Positions 8,560 through 15,132 of a DNA stretch of 19,982 nt are shown piece by piece (positions within the stretch are counted from its first letter, which is position 1; each line of letters starts with the position of its first letter). The position numbers and the translations under genes are program-made. The notes below the pieces were generated by a model. The model searched no databases. It saw only the letters and a program-made list of their open reading frames with translations, and had not been told where the DNA came from. Source of the stretch: Flammeovirgaceae bacterium (GTDB lineage: Bacteria; Bacteroidota; Bacteroidia; Cytophagales; Cyclobacteriaceae); the NCBI GenBank assembly GCA_003229495.1, contig QIEB01000466.1, positions 1 to 19,982 on the forward strand, written 5' to 3'.

Positions 8560-8635
8560 AAGTCAAATCAAACGATGGGGTCGAAAAGCCACGAAATTAC
8601 TCACGACTATTTTAATAAAAAAATTTCCGATATGA

Positions 8636-9118
8636 CTAACGATTAAATGTGCGAAGTTTAATTTCAGTTAATTTTCTTTTGGTGTCCCGGGGAAACCTCC
8701 CATTCATAATCCAATCGTAGTATTGCGGCTCTTTCTTAAGAATCTCCACAATTGGTTTTCCCCGGTATTTGCCGAAGTTGAATACTTCTACATTTTCTGT
8801 GTTCAAAACAAACCTCCCTGCAAGATCCACCATTTTGCTGTGAGTGATATTGGCCAAAGATTGTACGTTGTTCTCCACTGTGCCCAACTCCCTGCCAAGG
8901 TTATCGACTACTTGTTGTCCTTCATAGCGGTCAACCTGAGCCTGAATAATTTCCATGGTGGCCATGGTATCAGCCTCGGCACTATGGGCATTGTCCAGAC
9001 TTTTATTGCAGTAATACTTATAAGCTGCCGCCAAGTTTCTCTTTTCCATTAAATGAAATATCCTTTGAGCATCAACTAATTTTTTATTCTTAAGATCGAA
9101 ATCAATATCCACCCTCAA
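8636..9118 (-). CDS. Exonuclease C-terminal fragment (frame 2 of the broken gene)
   Basis: 160 residues if read from a TTG (9116-9118) that overlaps the TGA of the upstream fragment as TTGA. This start is probably not a real initiation site, since the frame continues upstream as EEFLRVD in agreement with the family. It carries the HxxxxD motif (His45, Asp50) and the C-terminal FNFGKYRGKP module. Termination-reinitiation at the TTGA overlap is possible but unproven. Confidence 0.5.
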   Translation of the reverse strand: MRVDIDFDLKNKKLVDAQRIFHLMEKRNLAAAYKYYCNKSLDNAHSAEADTMATMEIIQAQVDRYEGQQVVDNLGRELGTVENNVQSLANITHSKMVDLAGRFVLNTENVEVFNFGKYRGKPIVEILKKEPQYYDWIMNGRFPRDTKRKLTEIKLRTFNR

Positions 9119-9444
9119 AAACTCTTCTCTTCTACCAGAATGGGAACATCAAATCTTATAATACTGAAGCCTCCAAGGTCGCATCCTTTAAAAAACTCAC
9201 TCAAGTCTTTGGCAACTTGTTTAAAAGTTGGGGCATTTTTTACGTCCTGGTCATAAATTCCGTGGATCATGCTTGAAGCCGCTGGGATTGCAATACCCGG
9301 GTTAATCAGCAGTGTTTTGGTATTCTGAGTATCATCCGGTAGTATTTTTACTATGCTGATCTCAATTATACGATCGTCAACAATATCTGTACCTGTAGTT
9401 TCCAGATCAAAAACTGCCAGTGGTTTTTTCAAATGTAAGGTCAT
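9115..9444 (-). CDS. Exonuclease N-terminal fragment (frame 1 of the broken gene)
   Basis: 109 residues starting at ATG 9442-9444, carrying the first two exonuclease motifs (Asp13, Glu15, Asp99). It terminates early at TGA right after the duplicated pentamer, about 160 residues short of the family length. If no recoding occurs the product lacks the third motif and is expected to be inactive. It starts 12 bp after the mpl stop, so it was probably cotranscribed with mpl. Confidence 0.65.
   Translation of the reverse strand: MTLHLKKPLAVFDLETTGTDIVDDRIIEISIVKILPDDTQNTKTLLINPGIAIPAASSMIHGIYDQDVKNAPTFKQVAKDLSEFFKGCDLGGFSIIRFDVPILVEEKSF
9122..9131. repeat. 5-bp tandem duplication causing the exonuclease frameshift
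   Basis: CTCTT CTCTT on plus (AAGAG AAGAG on the coding strand). Deleting one unit restores a continuous exonuclease frame with no other change. A run of five A (9117-9121; T5 on the coding strand) abuts it. Confidence 0.85.
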
Positions 9445-9456
9445 AGGTGGTGGATG

Positions 9457-10833
9457 CTAGCTATCCTGAAGAATCGCGTCGCTTAACACTTTAATACTGA
9501 GGTTATGGTAATTTCCTGAACTCATCATGAGCAGGTTTTTACCTTCCCAATTCTGCTTAAGTAGAAAATGCTCGAGCTCGTTTATATCATCAAAGACCAA
9601 CAGATCCTTGCGATTAAAAGCTGCTTTTACCTCTTCCTTGGTGATGGGTTCCAGGTTTTTATGCGCGATAATTTGAGGATTGTAATATACTATCGGTTGA
9701 TCAGCGGACTCAAAAGAATCACTGTACTGACCAAGGAATTTTTTATTGAGACTGCTATAGGTATGAAGTTCGATGCAGGCCACTAACATTCGATCTTGAA
9801 ACTGCTCTTTGAGTGCTTTAGTGGTTGCTGCCAATTTGGAGGGTGCATGGGCATAGTCTTTAAAAATCGCTGTATAACTATTTTTTTTCACCAGCTCCAA
9901 TCGATTTCTGGCGCCTTTAAAAGAAGGTATTGCCTGGTAGAATTGTTCCTCGGTGATTCCAATTTTTAATAGCACCGATCTGGCACCACTAAAATTTTGC
10001 ATATTATGTCTTCCAAACACCTGGACCGCAATCGGTCCATGGTCGGTTTGAAGAAAAGTGTGTTCATTATCAATTATGGATGAATGTTCTTGATATGGAA
10101 TGGAAGCAACATCCATGCGTTGTTTGCCACAAATTACCGTAGCCAGATCGTCCTCTTCACAATAAATGAGGCTGCCAGCTTTAGGAGTGGCATCGGCAAA
10201 GAGATCAAATTGTTTAACATATTCATCAATGGTCGGAAAAACATTGATATGATCCCAGGCAACGCCACTGACCAGGCCGATATGATGCTGATACTTTAAA
10301 AACTTGGGAGTTTTATCTATAGCGGAAGTCAAGTATTCATCTCCTTCGATGATAATGATTGGGTCATCACTCAGTTTTACAGTATTTTCAATCCCTTCCA
10401 GTTGAGCGCCCACTACGTAATCAAAAGATCTTTTCCAATAATTTAATACATGGATGATCATGGATGTGATGGTGGTTTTTCCATGGCTTCCGGCAATCAC
10501 TATCCTTTGCTTGTTCATAGATTGCAGATAGATGAAATCAGGATAGGAATATACCGGCACATTCAATTCCCTGGCTCTGGCTAGCTCTGGATTGTCTTCC
10601 TTGGCATGCATTCCAAGAATCACGGCATCCAGACCCTTATGAATCCTGCCGGGACTCCAGCCGACATCTTCAGGTAGCAGTCCCTTTGAATTCAGGCGAC
10701 CTTTAGACGGTTCAAAGATCATATCATCTGATCCCGTTACTATGACACCCAATTGATGAAGCGCCAAGGCCAGGCTGTGCATCACTGATCCACCTATAGC
10801 GATGAAATGTATCTTTGACTCTTTTGTGATCAT
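9457..10833 (-). CDS. mpl: Mur ligase family protein, UDP-MurNAc:murein tripeptide ligase (Mpl)
   Basis: 458 residues, the same length as Escherichia coli Mpl. Mpl attaches the recycled tripeptide L-Ala-gamma-D-Glu-meso-diaminopimelate to UDP-N-acetylmuramate, bypassing MurC, MurD and MurE in cell-wall recycling. The N-terminal Rossmann-like domain opens with HFIAIGGSVMHSLA (9-22) and has the GSD turn at 34-36. The ATP-binding loop GSHGKTT is at 115-121. A central EGDEY motif and the later WDHINVF segment are typical of this ligase group. The C-terminal domain includes the KDYAHAP segment expected in Mur ligases. MurC is the main alternative, but the GG-S-MHSLA start and the overall length favour Mpl. 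It is the first gene of a minus-strand run that continues into the broken exonuclease (12-bp gap). It diverges from dnaB over a 208-bp region containing DnaA-box-like sites. Confidence 0.82.
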   Translation of the reverse strand: MITKESKIHFIAIGGSVMHSLALALHQLGVIVTGSDDMIFEPSKGRLNSKGLLPEDVGWSPGRIHKGLDAVILGMHAKEDNPELARARELNVPVYSYPDFIYLQSMNKQRIVIAGSHGKTTITSMIIHVLNYWKRSFDYVVGAQLEGIENTVKLSDDPIIIIEGDEYLTSAIDKTPKFLKYQHHIGLVSGVAWDHINVFPTIDEYVKQFDLFADATPKAGSLIYCEEDDLATVICGKQRMDVASIPYQEHSSIIDNEHTFLQTDHGPIAVQVFGRHNMQNFSGARSVLLKIGITEEQFYQAIPSFKGARNRLELVKKNSYTAIFKDYAHAPSKLAATTKALKEQFQDRMLVACIELHTYSSLNKKFLGQYSDSFESADQPIVYYNPQIIAHKNLEPITKEEVKAAFNRKDLLVFDDINELEHFLLKQNWEGKNLLMMSSGNYHNLSIKVLSDAILQDS

Positions 10834-10896
10834 TCGGATATTGGCTATAAAATTAGAACAAAATTAAAAAGTCACAAATGTATTGAACCTTTATAT

Positions 10897-10959
10897 TGTG
10901 GATATCCTTGTGGATAACTAAATTACATCTGTATACAATCAGCTCCAAATTGTGGATAA
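10897..10959 (-). promoter_or_regulatory. Cluster of three DnaA-box-like sites upstream of dnaB
   Basis: On plus, TGTGGATAT (10897-10905), TGTGGATAA (10909-10917) and TGTGGATAA (10951-10959). The last two are exact complements of the consensus DnaA box TTATCCACA and the first differs at one base. All three share one orientation; start-to-start spacings are 12 and 42 bp. By my estimate, an exact box on either strand is expected about 0.15 times in 20 kb of random sequence. DnaA-ATP control of dnaB, or part of a replication origin, are the two obvious readings; binding is inferred. Confidence 0.6.
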
Positions 10960-10975
10960 TTCCACTTAAAAAGTG

Positions 10976-11008
10976 TTGAAAACGAATCACTTGTTTTCAT
11001 TAGGTTTG
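10976..11008 (+). promoter_or_regulatory. Candidate dnaB promoter (Bacteroidota TTG / TAnnTTTG type)
   Basis: TTG at 10976-10978 and TAGGTTTG at 11001-11008, an exact match to TAnnTTTG, separated by 22 bp, within the 17-23 bp range described for Bacteroidota housekeeping promoters. It lies 33 bp upstream of the dnaB ATG. The nearest DnaA-box-like site ends 16 bp before the TTG, a position suited to regulation. Confidence 0.6.
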
Positions 11009-11041
11009 CATCAGAAGAGTTCAATAAGATACTGCGCGTAA

Positions 11042-12610
11042 ATGGAATCAGAAAGATCGACGATCCTGGGAAGGAAAACAAGAAAAAGCTTCATAACGGA
11101 TTTTGCGGGAAATTTAGGAAAGTTGCCTCCTCAGGCAGTGGACCTGGAGGAGGCCGTGTTAGGAGCACTAATGTTGGAGAAGGACGCACTTACCACGGTA
11201 ATTGACATCCTAAAACCAGAAAGTTTTTATAAAGATGCCAATAAGGAAGTCTATCAAGCGATAGTCGACCTTTTTAATAATTCGGAACCCGTTGACATGT
11301 TAACGGTTGCCAATCAATTGAGAGAACTTGGAAAACTTGAGATTGTTGGAGGAGCATATTACCTGACCGAATTGACCAGTAGGGTAAATAGTGCCGCCAA
11401 TGTTGAGTTCCATGCCAGGATAGTTGCCGAACAGGCGATCAAAAGGGAGTTAATCAGAATCTCTTCGGAGATACAAAAAGAAGCCTTTGAAGACACTACT
11501 GATGCTTTCATGTTATTGGACCGTACCGAACAGGCCTTGTTTGAAGTGTCTGAATCCAACGTTCGCAGGAACTATGCAGATATGCGCTCAATCATGCGTG
11601 AGGCGTTGAATGAATTGGAAGCTCGAAAGGACCATAAAGATGGGCTTACCGGTGTTCCCAGTGGGTTCACCTCACTGGATCGGATTACTTCGGGTTGGCA
11701 GAATTCGGACCTGGTGATTATCGCAGCCCGACCGGGTATGGGTAAATCCGCATTTGTGGTCTCCGCCATGAGAAACGCTGCAGTGGACTTCAATCACCCG
11801 GTAGCAATTTTTTCATTGGAGATGTCAAATGTGCAACTAGTGAACAGACTTATATCTGCCGAAGCAGAACTGGAAGGTGATAAGATAAAGAAAGGAACTC
11901 TGGCAGATTACGAATGGGAGCAGTTGGTACATAAAACAGCCAAACTGAGTAATGCCCCTATATTTATTGATGATACACCTGCATTGTCAATATTGGAGCT
12001 ACGAGCCAAGTGTAGAAGGCTAAAGGCACAGCACCAGGTAAAATTGATAATTGTAGATTATCTACAACTAATGACAGGAGATAGCACCAGAGGGAATAGT
12101 GGAAACAGGGAACAAGAAATTGCTTTAATTTCCAGGTCTCTGAAAAACATAGCCAAAGAACTCGATATACCGGTGCTGGCTTTATCTCAGCTTAGCCGTG
12201 CGGTGGAAACCAGGGGAGGGGACAAGCGGCCTCAGCTTTCAGATTTAAGAGAGTCCGGATCGATTGAGCAGGATGCTGATTTAGTTATGTTCCTGTATCG
12301 ACCCGAATATTACGGTATTACTGAAGATGAGAATGGCCAACCGACCCATGGTTTGGGAGAAATGATCATAGCAAAACATCGAAACGGTTCCCTGGATACG
12401 GCGCAGTTGAAATTTATTGGCAAATACACAAAATTCACCGACCTGGATTTCAATTTTAAACCGGTGGCCCGAGGACATAATCTGCCATCCACTGCTGGTA
12501 TTTCAGGTGAATTTCAAACATCAAATACCATAACTCTAAGCAGTAAGAGTAATCCTAAGGACCCCAAGGAAGGGCCTGATGATGACGATGCCACTCCTGC
12601 GCCTTTTTAG
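11042..12610 (+). CDS. dnaB: Replicative DNA helicase DnaB
   Basis: 522 residues, normal for Bacteroidota DnaB and with no intein. DnaB is the hexameric 5'-3' helicase that unwinds the replication fork and recruits primase. The N-terminal domain (about 28-130) begins with the hallmark LPPQAVDLEEAVLGA and is joined by a helical linker to the RecA-like motor. The motor has Walker A ARPGMGKSA (229-237), a Walker B strand with IIVDYLQLM, and the later LSQLSRAVE and DLRESGSIEQDAD segments. The first 25 residues and the acidic C-terminal tail (DPKEGPDDDDATPAPF) are lineage-specific and probably disordered. It is preceded by a good promoter and three DnaA-box-like sites. No primase or helicase loader gene is in view. 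About 150 bp separates it from etfB. Confidence 0.98.
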   Translation: MESERSTILGRKTRKSFITDFAGNLGKLPPQAVDLEEAVLGALMLEKDALTTVIDILKPESFYKDANKEVYQAIVDLFNNSEPVDMLTVANQLRELGKLEIVGGAYYLTELTSRVNSAANVEFHARIVAEQAIKRELIRISSEIQKEAFEDTTDAFMLLDRTEQALFEVSESNVRRNYADMRSIMREALNELEARKDHKDGLTGVPSGFTSLDRITSGWQNSDLVIIAARPGMGKSAFVVSAMRNAAVDFNHPVAIFSLEMSNVQLVNRLISAEAELEGDKIKKGTLADYEWEQLVHKTAKLSNAPIFIDDTPALSILELRAKCRRLKAQHQVKLIIVDYLQLMTGDSTRGNSGNREQEIALISRSLKNIAKELDIPVLALSQLSRAVETRGGDKRPQLSDLRESGSIEQDADLVMFLYRPEYYGITEDENGQPTHGLGEMIIAKHRNGSLDTAQLKFIGKYTKFTDLDFNFKPVARGHNLPSTAGISGEFQTSNTITLSSKSNPKDPKEGPDDDDATPAPF

Positions 12611-12760
12611 ACCAAATGTAGAATCCATGAATATAATGTGCAATCCTCTGCACCTGGACCAATTGGTGGTAACTTTCTCATAGTTTATTAACAATGGACT
12701 CCGCGCTTTTTTAATAATTGAGTATCTTCAAACCCAACAATAATTCACACACTCATTAGT
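12611..12760. promoter_or_regulatory. Intergenic region upstream of etfB
   Basis: 150 bp between dnaB and etfB. The only distinct element is a perfect 10-bp palindrome ACCAATTGGT (12658-12667), about 95 bp upstream of the etfB ATG. No promoter with a clean TTG/TAnnTTTG pair was found; TAGTTTAT (12681-12688) is a two-mismatch candidate at a spacing that is too short. No terminator hairpin for dnaB was seen. Confidence 0.3.
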
Positions 12761-13498
12761 ATGAAAATACTGGTATGCATTACCCATGTACCTGATACTA
12801 CTTCCCGGATTGCATTTACAGATGACCACACGAAATTTGACAGCAACGGAGTACAGTATATAATAGGTCCTTATGATGACTACGCATTGGCCAGAGCCGT
12901 CGAACTTAAAGAAGAACTTGGAGCATCTATTACTGCTTTACATGTAGGTGGGCCGGAAGCGGATCCAACTATCCGAAAAGCTCTGGCAATTGGTGCGGAT
13001 AATGCCATCAGAGTTAACGTTCAGGGGGAAGATTCATACCATGTTGCCCAACAAATTGCCGCCGTTGCCAAAGAGCATGAATATGACCTTATTCTCATGG
13101 GCAGGGAATCCATCGATTTCAATGGAGGTCAGGTCCATGGAATGGTAGGAGCTTTACTGAATATCCCATCTATTTCACCGGTAATGAAACTTATCATTGA
13201 AGATGGAGTTGCCCACATGGCCAGAGAAATCGAAGGAGGTAAGGAACTGGTTGAAGTGCCGCTACCATTAGTTGCTGGTTGCCAGGAACCCATTGCCGAA
13301 TGGAAAATCCCAAATATGAGAGGTATTATGTCCGCTCGTTCTAAACCCTTAGAGATTGTGGCACCTATAGACTCGGAAAGCAGAACTTCGACTTTGAAAT
13401 TTCAGCTTCCTCCAGCTAAAGGTTCCGTGAAAATGATAGGTGCCGATCAGGTTGAGGAGTTAGTGACATTATTGAAAAATGAGGCAAAAGTACTATAG
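12761..13498 (+). CDS. etfB: Electron transfer flavoprotein, beta subunit
   Basis: 245 residues, a normal length. EtfB forms a heterodimer with EtfA; it binds AMP and takes electrons from acyl-CoA and related dehydrogenases for delivery to the quinone pool. It starts MKILVCITHVPDT as the family does. It also has the conserved ALxVGG turn (HVGGPEAD, 61-68), the LILMGRESIDFNGGQV segment that contacts the partner and nucleotide, and the PNMRGIMSARSKPL stretch near residue 183, typical of the recognition-loop region. There is a clear ATG, and etfA begins 25 bp after the stop. An exact 10-bp direct repeat AGATAACATA (13497-13506 and 13508-13517) overlaps the etfB stop and fills most of that spacer. 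Confidence 0.97.
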   Translation: MKILVCITHVPDTTSRIAFTDDHTKFDSNGVQYIIGPYDDYALARAVELKEELGASITALHVGGPEADPTIRKALAIGADNAIRVNVQGEDSYHVAQQIAAVAKEHEYDLILMGRESIDFNGGQVHGMVGALLNIPSISPVMKLIIEDGVAHMAREIEGGKELVEVPLPLVAGCQEPIAEWKIPNMRGIMSARSKPLEIVAPIDSESRTSTLKFQLPPAKGSVKMIGADQVEELVTLLKNEAKVL

Positions 13499-13523
13499 AT
13501 AACATACAGATAACATAACGTTT

Positions 13524-14480
13524 ATGTCTATTCTTGTTTTTGTGGAAGGGGACCAGGGTAAAATAAAAAACTCATCCAGAGAAGCTGTCAGCTATGCTGC
13601 GGCGATGGAGCAATCTCCAGTAGTAGCACTGGCGCTGGGAAGCTTCCAGGCCACAGAACTGGAAACTTTAGGAACCAATGGTGCAGATAAGGTTTTACAC
13701 GCTTCTTCTGCTCAATTGGATCAGGGTATTATACAGGCCTATGCCAGTGTATGGGCACAAGCCCTGGAGCAGTCTGATGCAGATACTCTGGTTTTGGCCA
13801 AATCTGCATTAGGTGATGCAGTAGCCGCCAGGGTGTCGGTATTGTCCAATGCCAGCATCGGCTCAAATGTAGTGGAGCTTCCAGACACTAGTGATGGTTT
13901 CAAAGTAAAGAGAAGTATTTATTCCGGCAAAGCATTTGCTCATATGAAACTCAACAGTGATCGCAGGATACTGACGTTGAATAAGAATGCGATCGAACTT
14001 AAAACCGATGGAGAATCTGCTCAGGTGGAGCAGTTTAATCCAGAATTGAACCAGCAAGATTTTAAAGTGACTATTACCTCAACAGATCGGGCAACGGGAG
14101 AAATACTGTTACCAGAGGCGGATATAGTGGTTTCCGGTGGCCGAGGGCTCAAGGGTCCGGAGAATTGGCACTTGATAGAGGATTTGGCATTGGCCTTGGG
14201 AGCTGCCACTAGTTGTAGTAAACCGGTCTCAGATATGGAATGGCGACCGCATCATGAACATGTGGGTCAAACGGGTCTCAAGGTTAGTCCTAGTTTATAT
14301 ATTGCAATAGGAATATCAGGGGCAATACAACATTTGGCGGGAGTCAATTCCTCAAAGGTAATAGTGGTGATCAACAAAGATCCTGAAGCTCCATTTTTTA
14401 AAGCAGCCGACTACGGAATCGTCGGAGATGCCTTCGAAGTTGTGCCTAAATTGACCGCCGCAATTAATTCATCGAAGTAA
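13524..14480 (+). CDS. etfA: Electron transfer flavoprotein, alpha subunit
   Basis: 318 residues, full length. EtfA carries the FAD that passes electrons from dehydrogenases to ETF:quinone oxidoreductase. The N-terminal domain (1 to about 190) is the variable one. The C-terminal FAD domain has GRGLKGPEN (206-214), LGAATSCSKPVSD (225-237), VGQTG (247-251), GISGAIQH (263-270), NKDPEAP (284-290) and ADYGIVGD (295-302). The position that is often SR in mitochondrial and proteobacterial proteins is SK here, which as I recall is normal for Bacteroidota. It lies immediately downstream of etfB and 45 bp upstream of the bifunctional nuclease gene, so the three may be cotranscribed. Fatty-acid and branched-chain amino-acid oxidation are the likely uses; no acyl-CoA dehydrogenase is present in the window. 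Confidence 0.97.
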   Translation: MSILVFVEGDQGKIKNSSREAVSYAAAMEQSPVVALALGSFQATELETLGTNGADKVLHASSAQLDQGIIQAYASVWAQALEQSDADTLVLAKSALGDAVAARVSVLSNASIGSNVVELPDTSDGFKVKRSIYSGKAFAHMKLNSDRRILTLNKNAIELKTDGESAQVEQFNPELNQQDFKVTITSTDRATGEILLPEADIVVSGGRGLKGPENWHLIEDLALALGAATSCSKPVSDMEWRPHHEHVGQTGLKVSPSLYIAIGISGAIQHLAGVNSSKVIVVINKDPEAPFFKAADYGIVGDAFEVVPKLTAAINSSK

Positions 14481-14525
14481 TGATATGTGACCATTTTTTA
14501 ATAGCTTTAAACTGTTCTAACTACT

Positions 14526-15125
14526 GTGGATAAGATCAAACTTGAAATCTTAGGCTTATCATCCAGCCAATCTCAATCCGGGTCATTTGCGTTGGTATTG
14601 GGAGAGGCAAACGGGAATCGCCGGTTGCCGATAATAATTGGAATGTTTGAGGCACAGGCTATTGCCATTGAAATTGAACGAATTACTCCTAATCGTCCGA
14701 TGACCCATGACCTGTTCAAATCATTCGCTCATAATTTCAAGTTTGAAGTAAGCGAGGTGTTGATTTCGGACCTAAAGGAAGGAGTGTTTTTTGCCAAACT
14801 GATTTGTAACAATACCAAACAGACTGTGGAAATTGACTCCAGGCCATCAGATGCTATTGCTATTGGAATCCGTTTCGGGGTGCCGATTTTTACTTATGAG
14901 GCAGTTCTTTCAGAGGCTGGTATTATCCTGACCGATGAAACCAACGACGAGGGAGGTAGTGTATTGAAGGAGCGTGAAGAACAGCCGGCCTCAGGAACTG
15001 CTGGAACTGATGATCTAAAGAACTTTACCACAGAAAAACTACAGGATCTGCTTAAAGATGCGCTCAGTAAAGAGGATTACGAAAGGGCAGCTAAGATCCG
15101 TGACGAGATTAATAAAAGAAATTAA
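14526..15125 (+). CDS. Bifunctional nuclease family protein (DUF151) with UVR motif
   Basis: 199 residues. The DUF151/BFN domain fills about residues 1-135, with LPIIIGMFEAQAIAIE (34-49) and the hallmark SRPSDAIAI (105-113). Plant members were described as having RNase and DNase activity; the bacterial role is not well defined. After a poorly conserved linker rich in Gly, Glu and Ser, residues about 168-199 form a UVR-type helical motif (KLQDLLKDALSKEDYERAAK), as in UvrB/UvrC and Clp adaptors, where it mediates protein contacts. The start is GTG at 14526-14528, supported by the family N-terminus DKIKLEILGLSSS. That start overlaps a perfect DnaA-box sequence (14525-14533). The stop is only 7 bp from the convergent stop of the nucleoside transporter, so the two transcripts probably overlap. 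Confidence 0.92.
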   Translation: MDKIKLEILGLSSSQSQSGSFALVLGEANGNRRLPIIIGMFEAQAIAIEIERITPNRPMTHDLFKSFAHNFKFEVSEVLISDLKEGVFFAKLICNNTKQTVEIDSRPSDAIAIGIRFGVPIFTYEAVLSEAGIILTDETNDEGGSVLKEREEQPASGTAGTDDLKNFTTEKLQDLLKDALSKEDYERAAKIRDEINKRN

Positions 15126-15132
15126 ACCCGGA

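Larger units (their letters stand above)
8636..9444 (-). pseudogene. DnaQ-like 3'-5' exonuclease (DEDDh family), frameshifted
   Basis: Two adjacent frames together reconstruct one exonuclease of about 268 residues. The first part holds catalytic Asp13 and Glu15 (FDLETTG) and Asp99 (RFDVP). The second part holds the matching His45 and Asp50 (HSAEAD), and ends with a FNFGKYRGKPI module like the C-terminal domain of exonuclease X-type proteins. The break is at 9122-9131, where CTCTT occurs twice in tandem. Removing one copy joins the frames as LVEEFLRVDIDFDL, as expected for the family; with both copies the first frame ends in EEKSF and a TGA. The catalytic residues are therefore split and neither piece alone should work. 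The Asn usually found before FD in the second motif is replaced (SIIRFD), which may hint at relaxed constraint. A T5 run just before the stop leaves open rescue by -1 slippage. The gene sits 12 bp behind mpl. Confidence 0.8.
10834..11041. promoter_or_regulatory. Divergent mpl/dnaB intergenic region
   Basis: 208 bp, markedly AT-rich on the mpl side. It holds three DnaA-box-like sequences and a good dnaB promoter, listed separately. For mpl, TAATTTTG on minus (10859-10866) matches TAnnTTTG, but its upstream element would be a poor TTC instead of TTG. The region is also where gene direction switches from mostly minus to mostly plus. Confidence 0.6.

Noticed and set aside
10834..11041. Calling this region the chromosomal origin outright
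   Set aside because: Only three box-like sites, no clear unwinding element, no dnaA gene nearby. Strand composition in the GH15 and nucleoside transporter genes seems to follow coding direction, not replication direction, so the window alone cannot support it.
12658..12667. ACCAATTGGT palindrome upstream of etfB as an operator
   Set aside because: Short, AT-centred and not aligned with any convincing promoter; noted in the intergenic entry but not claimed as a site.
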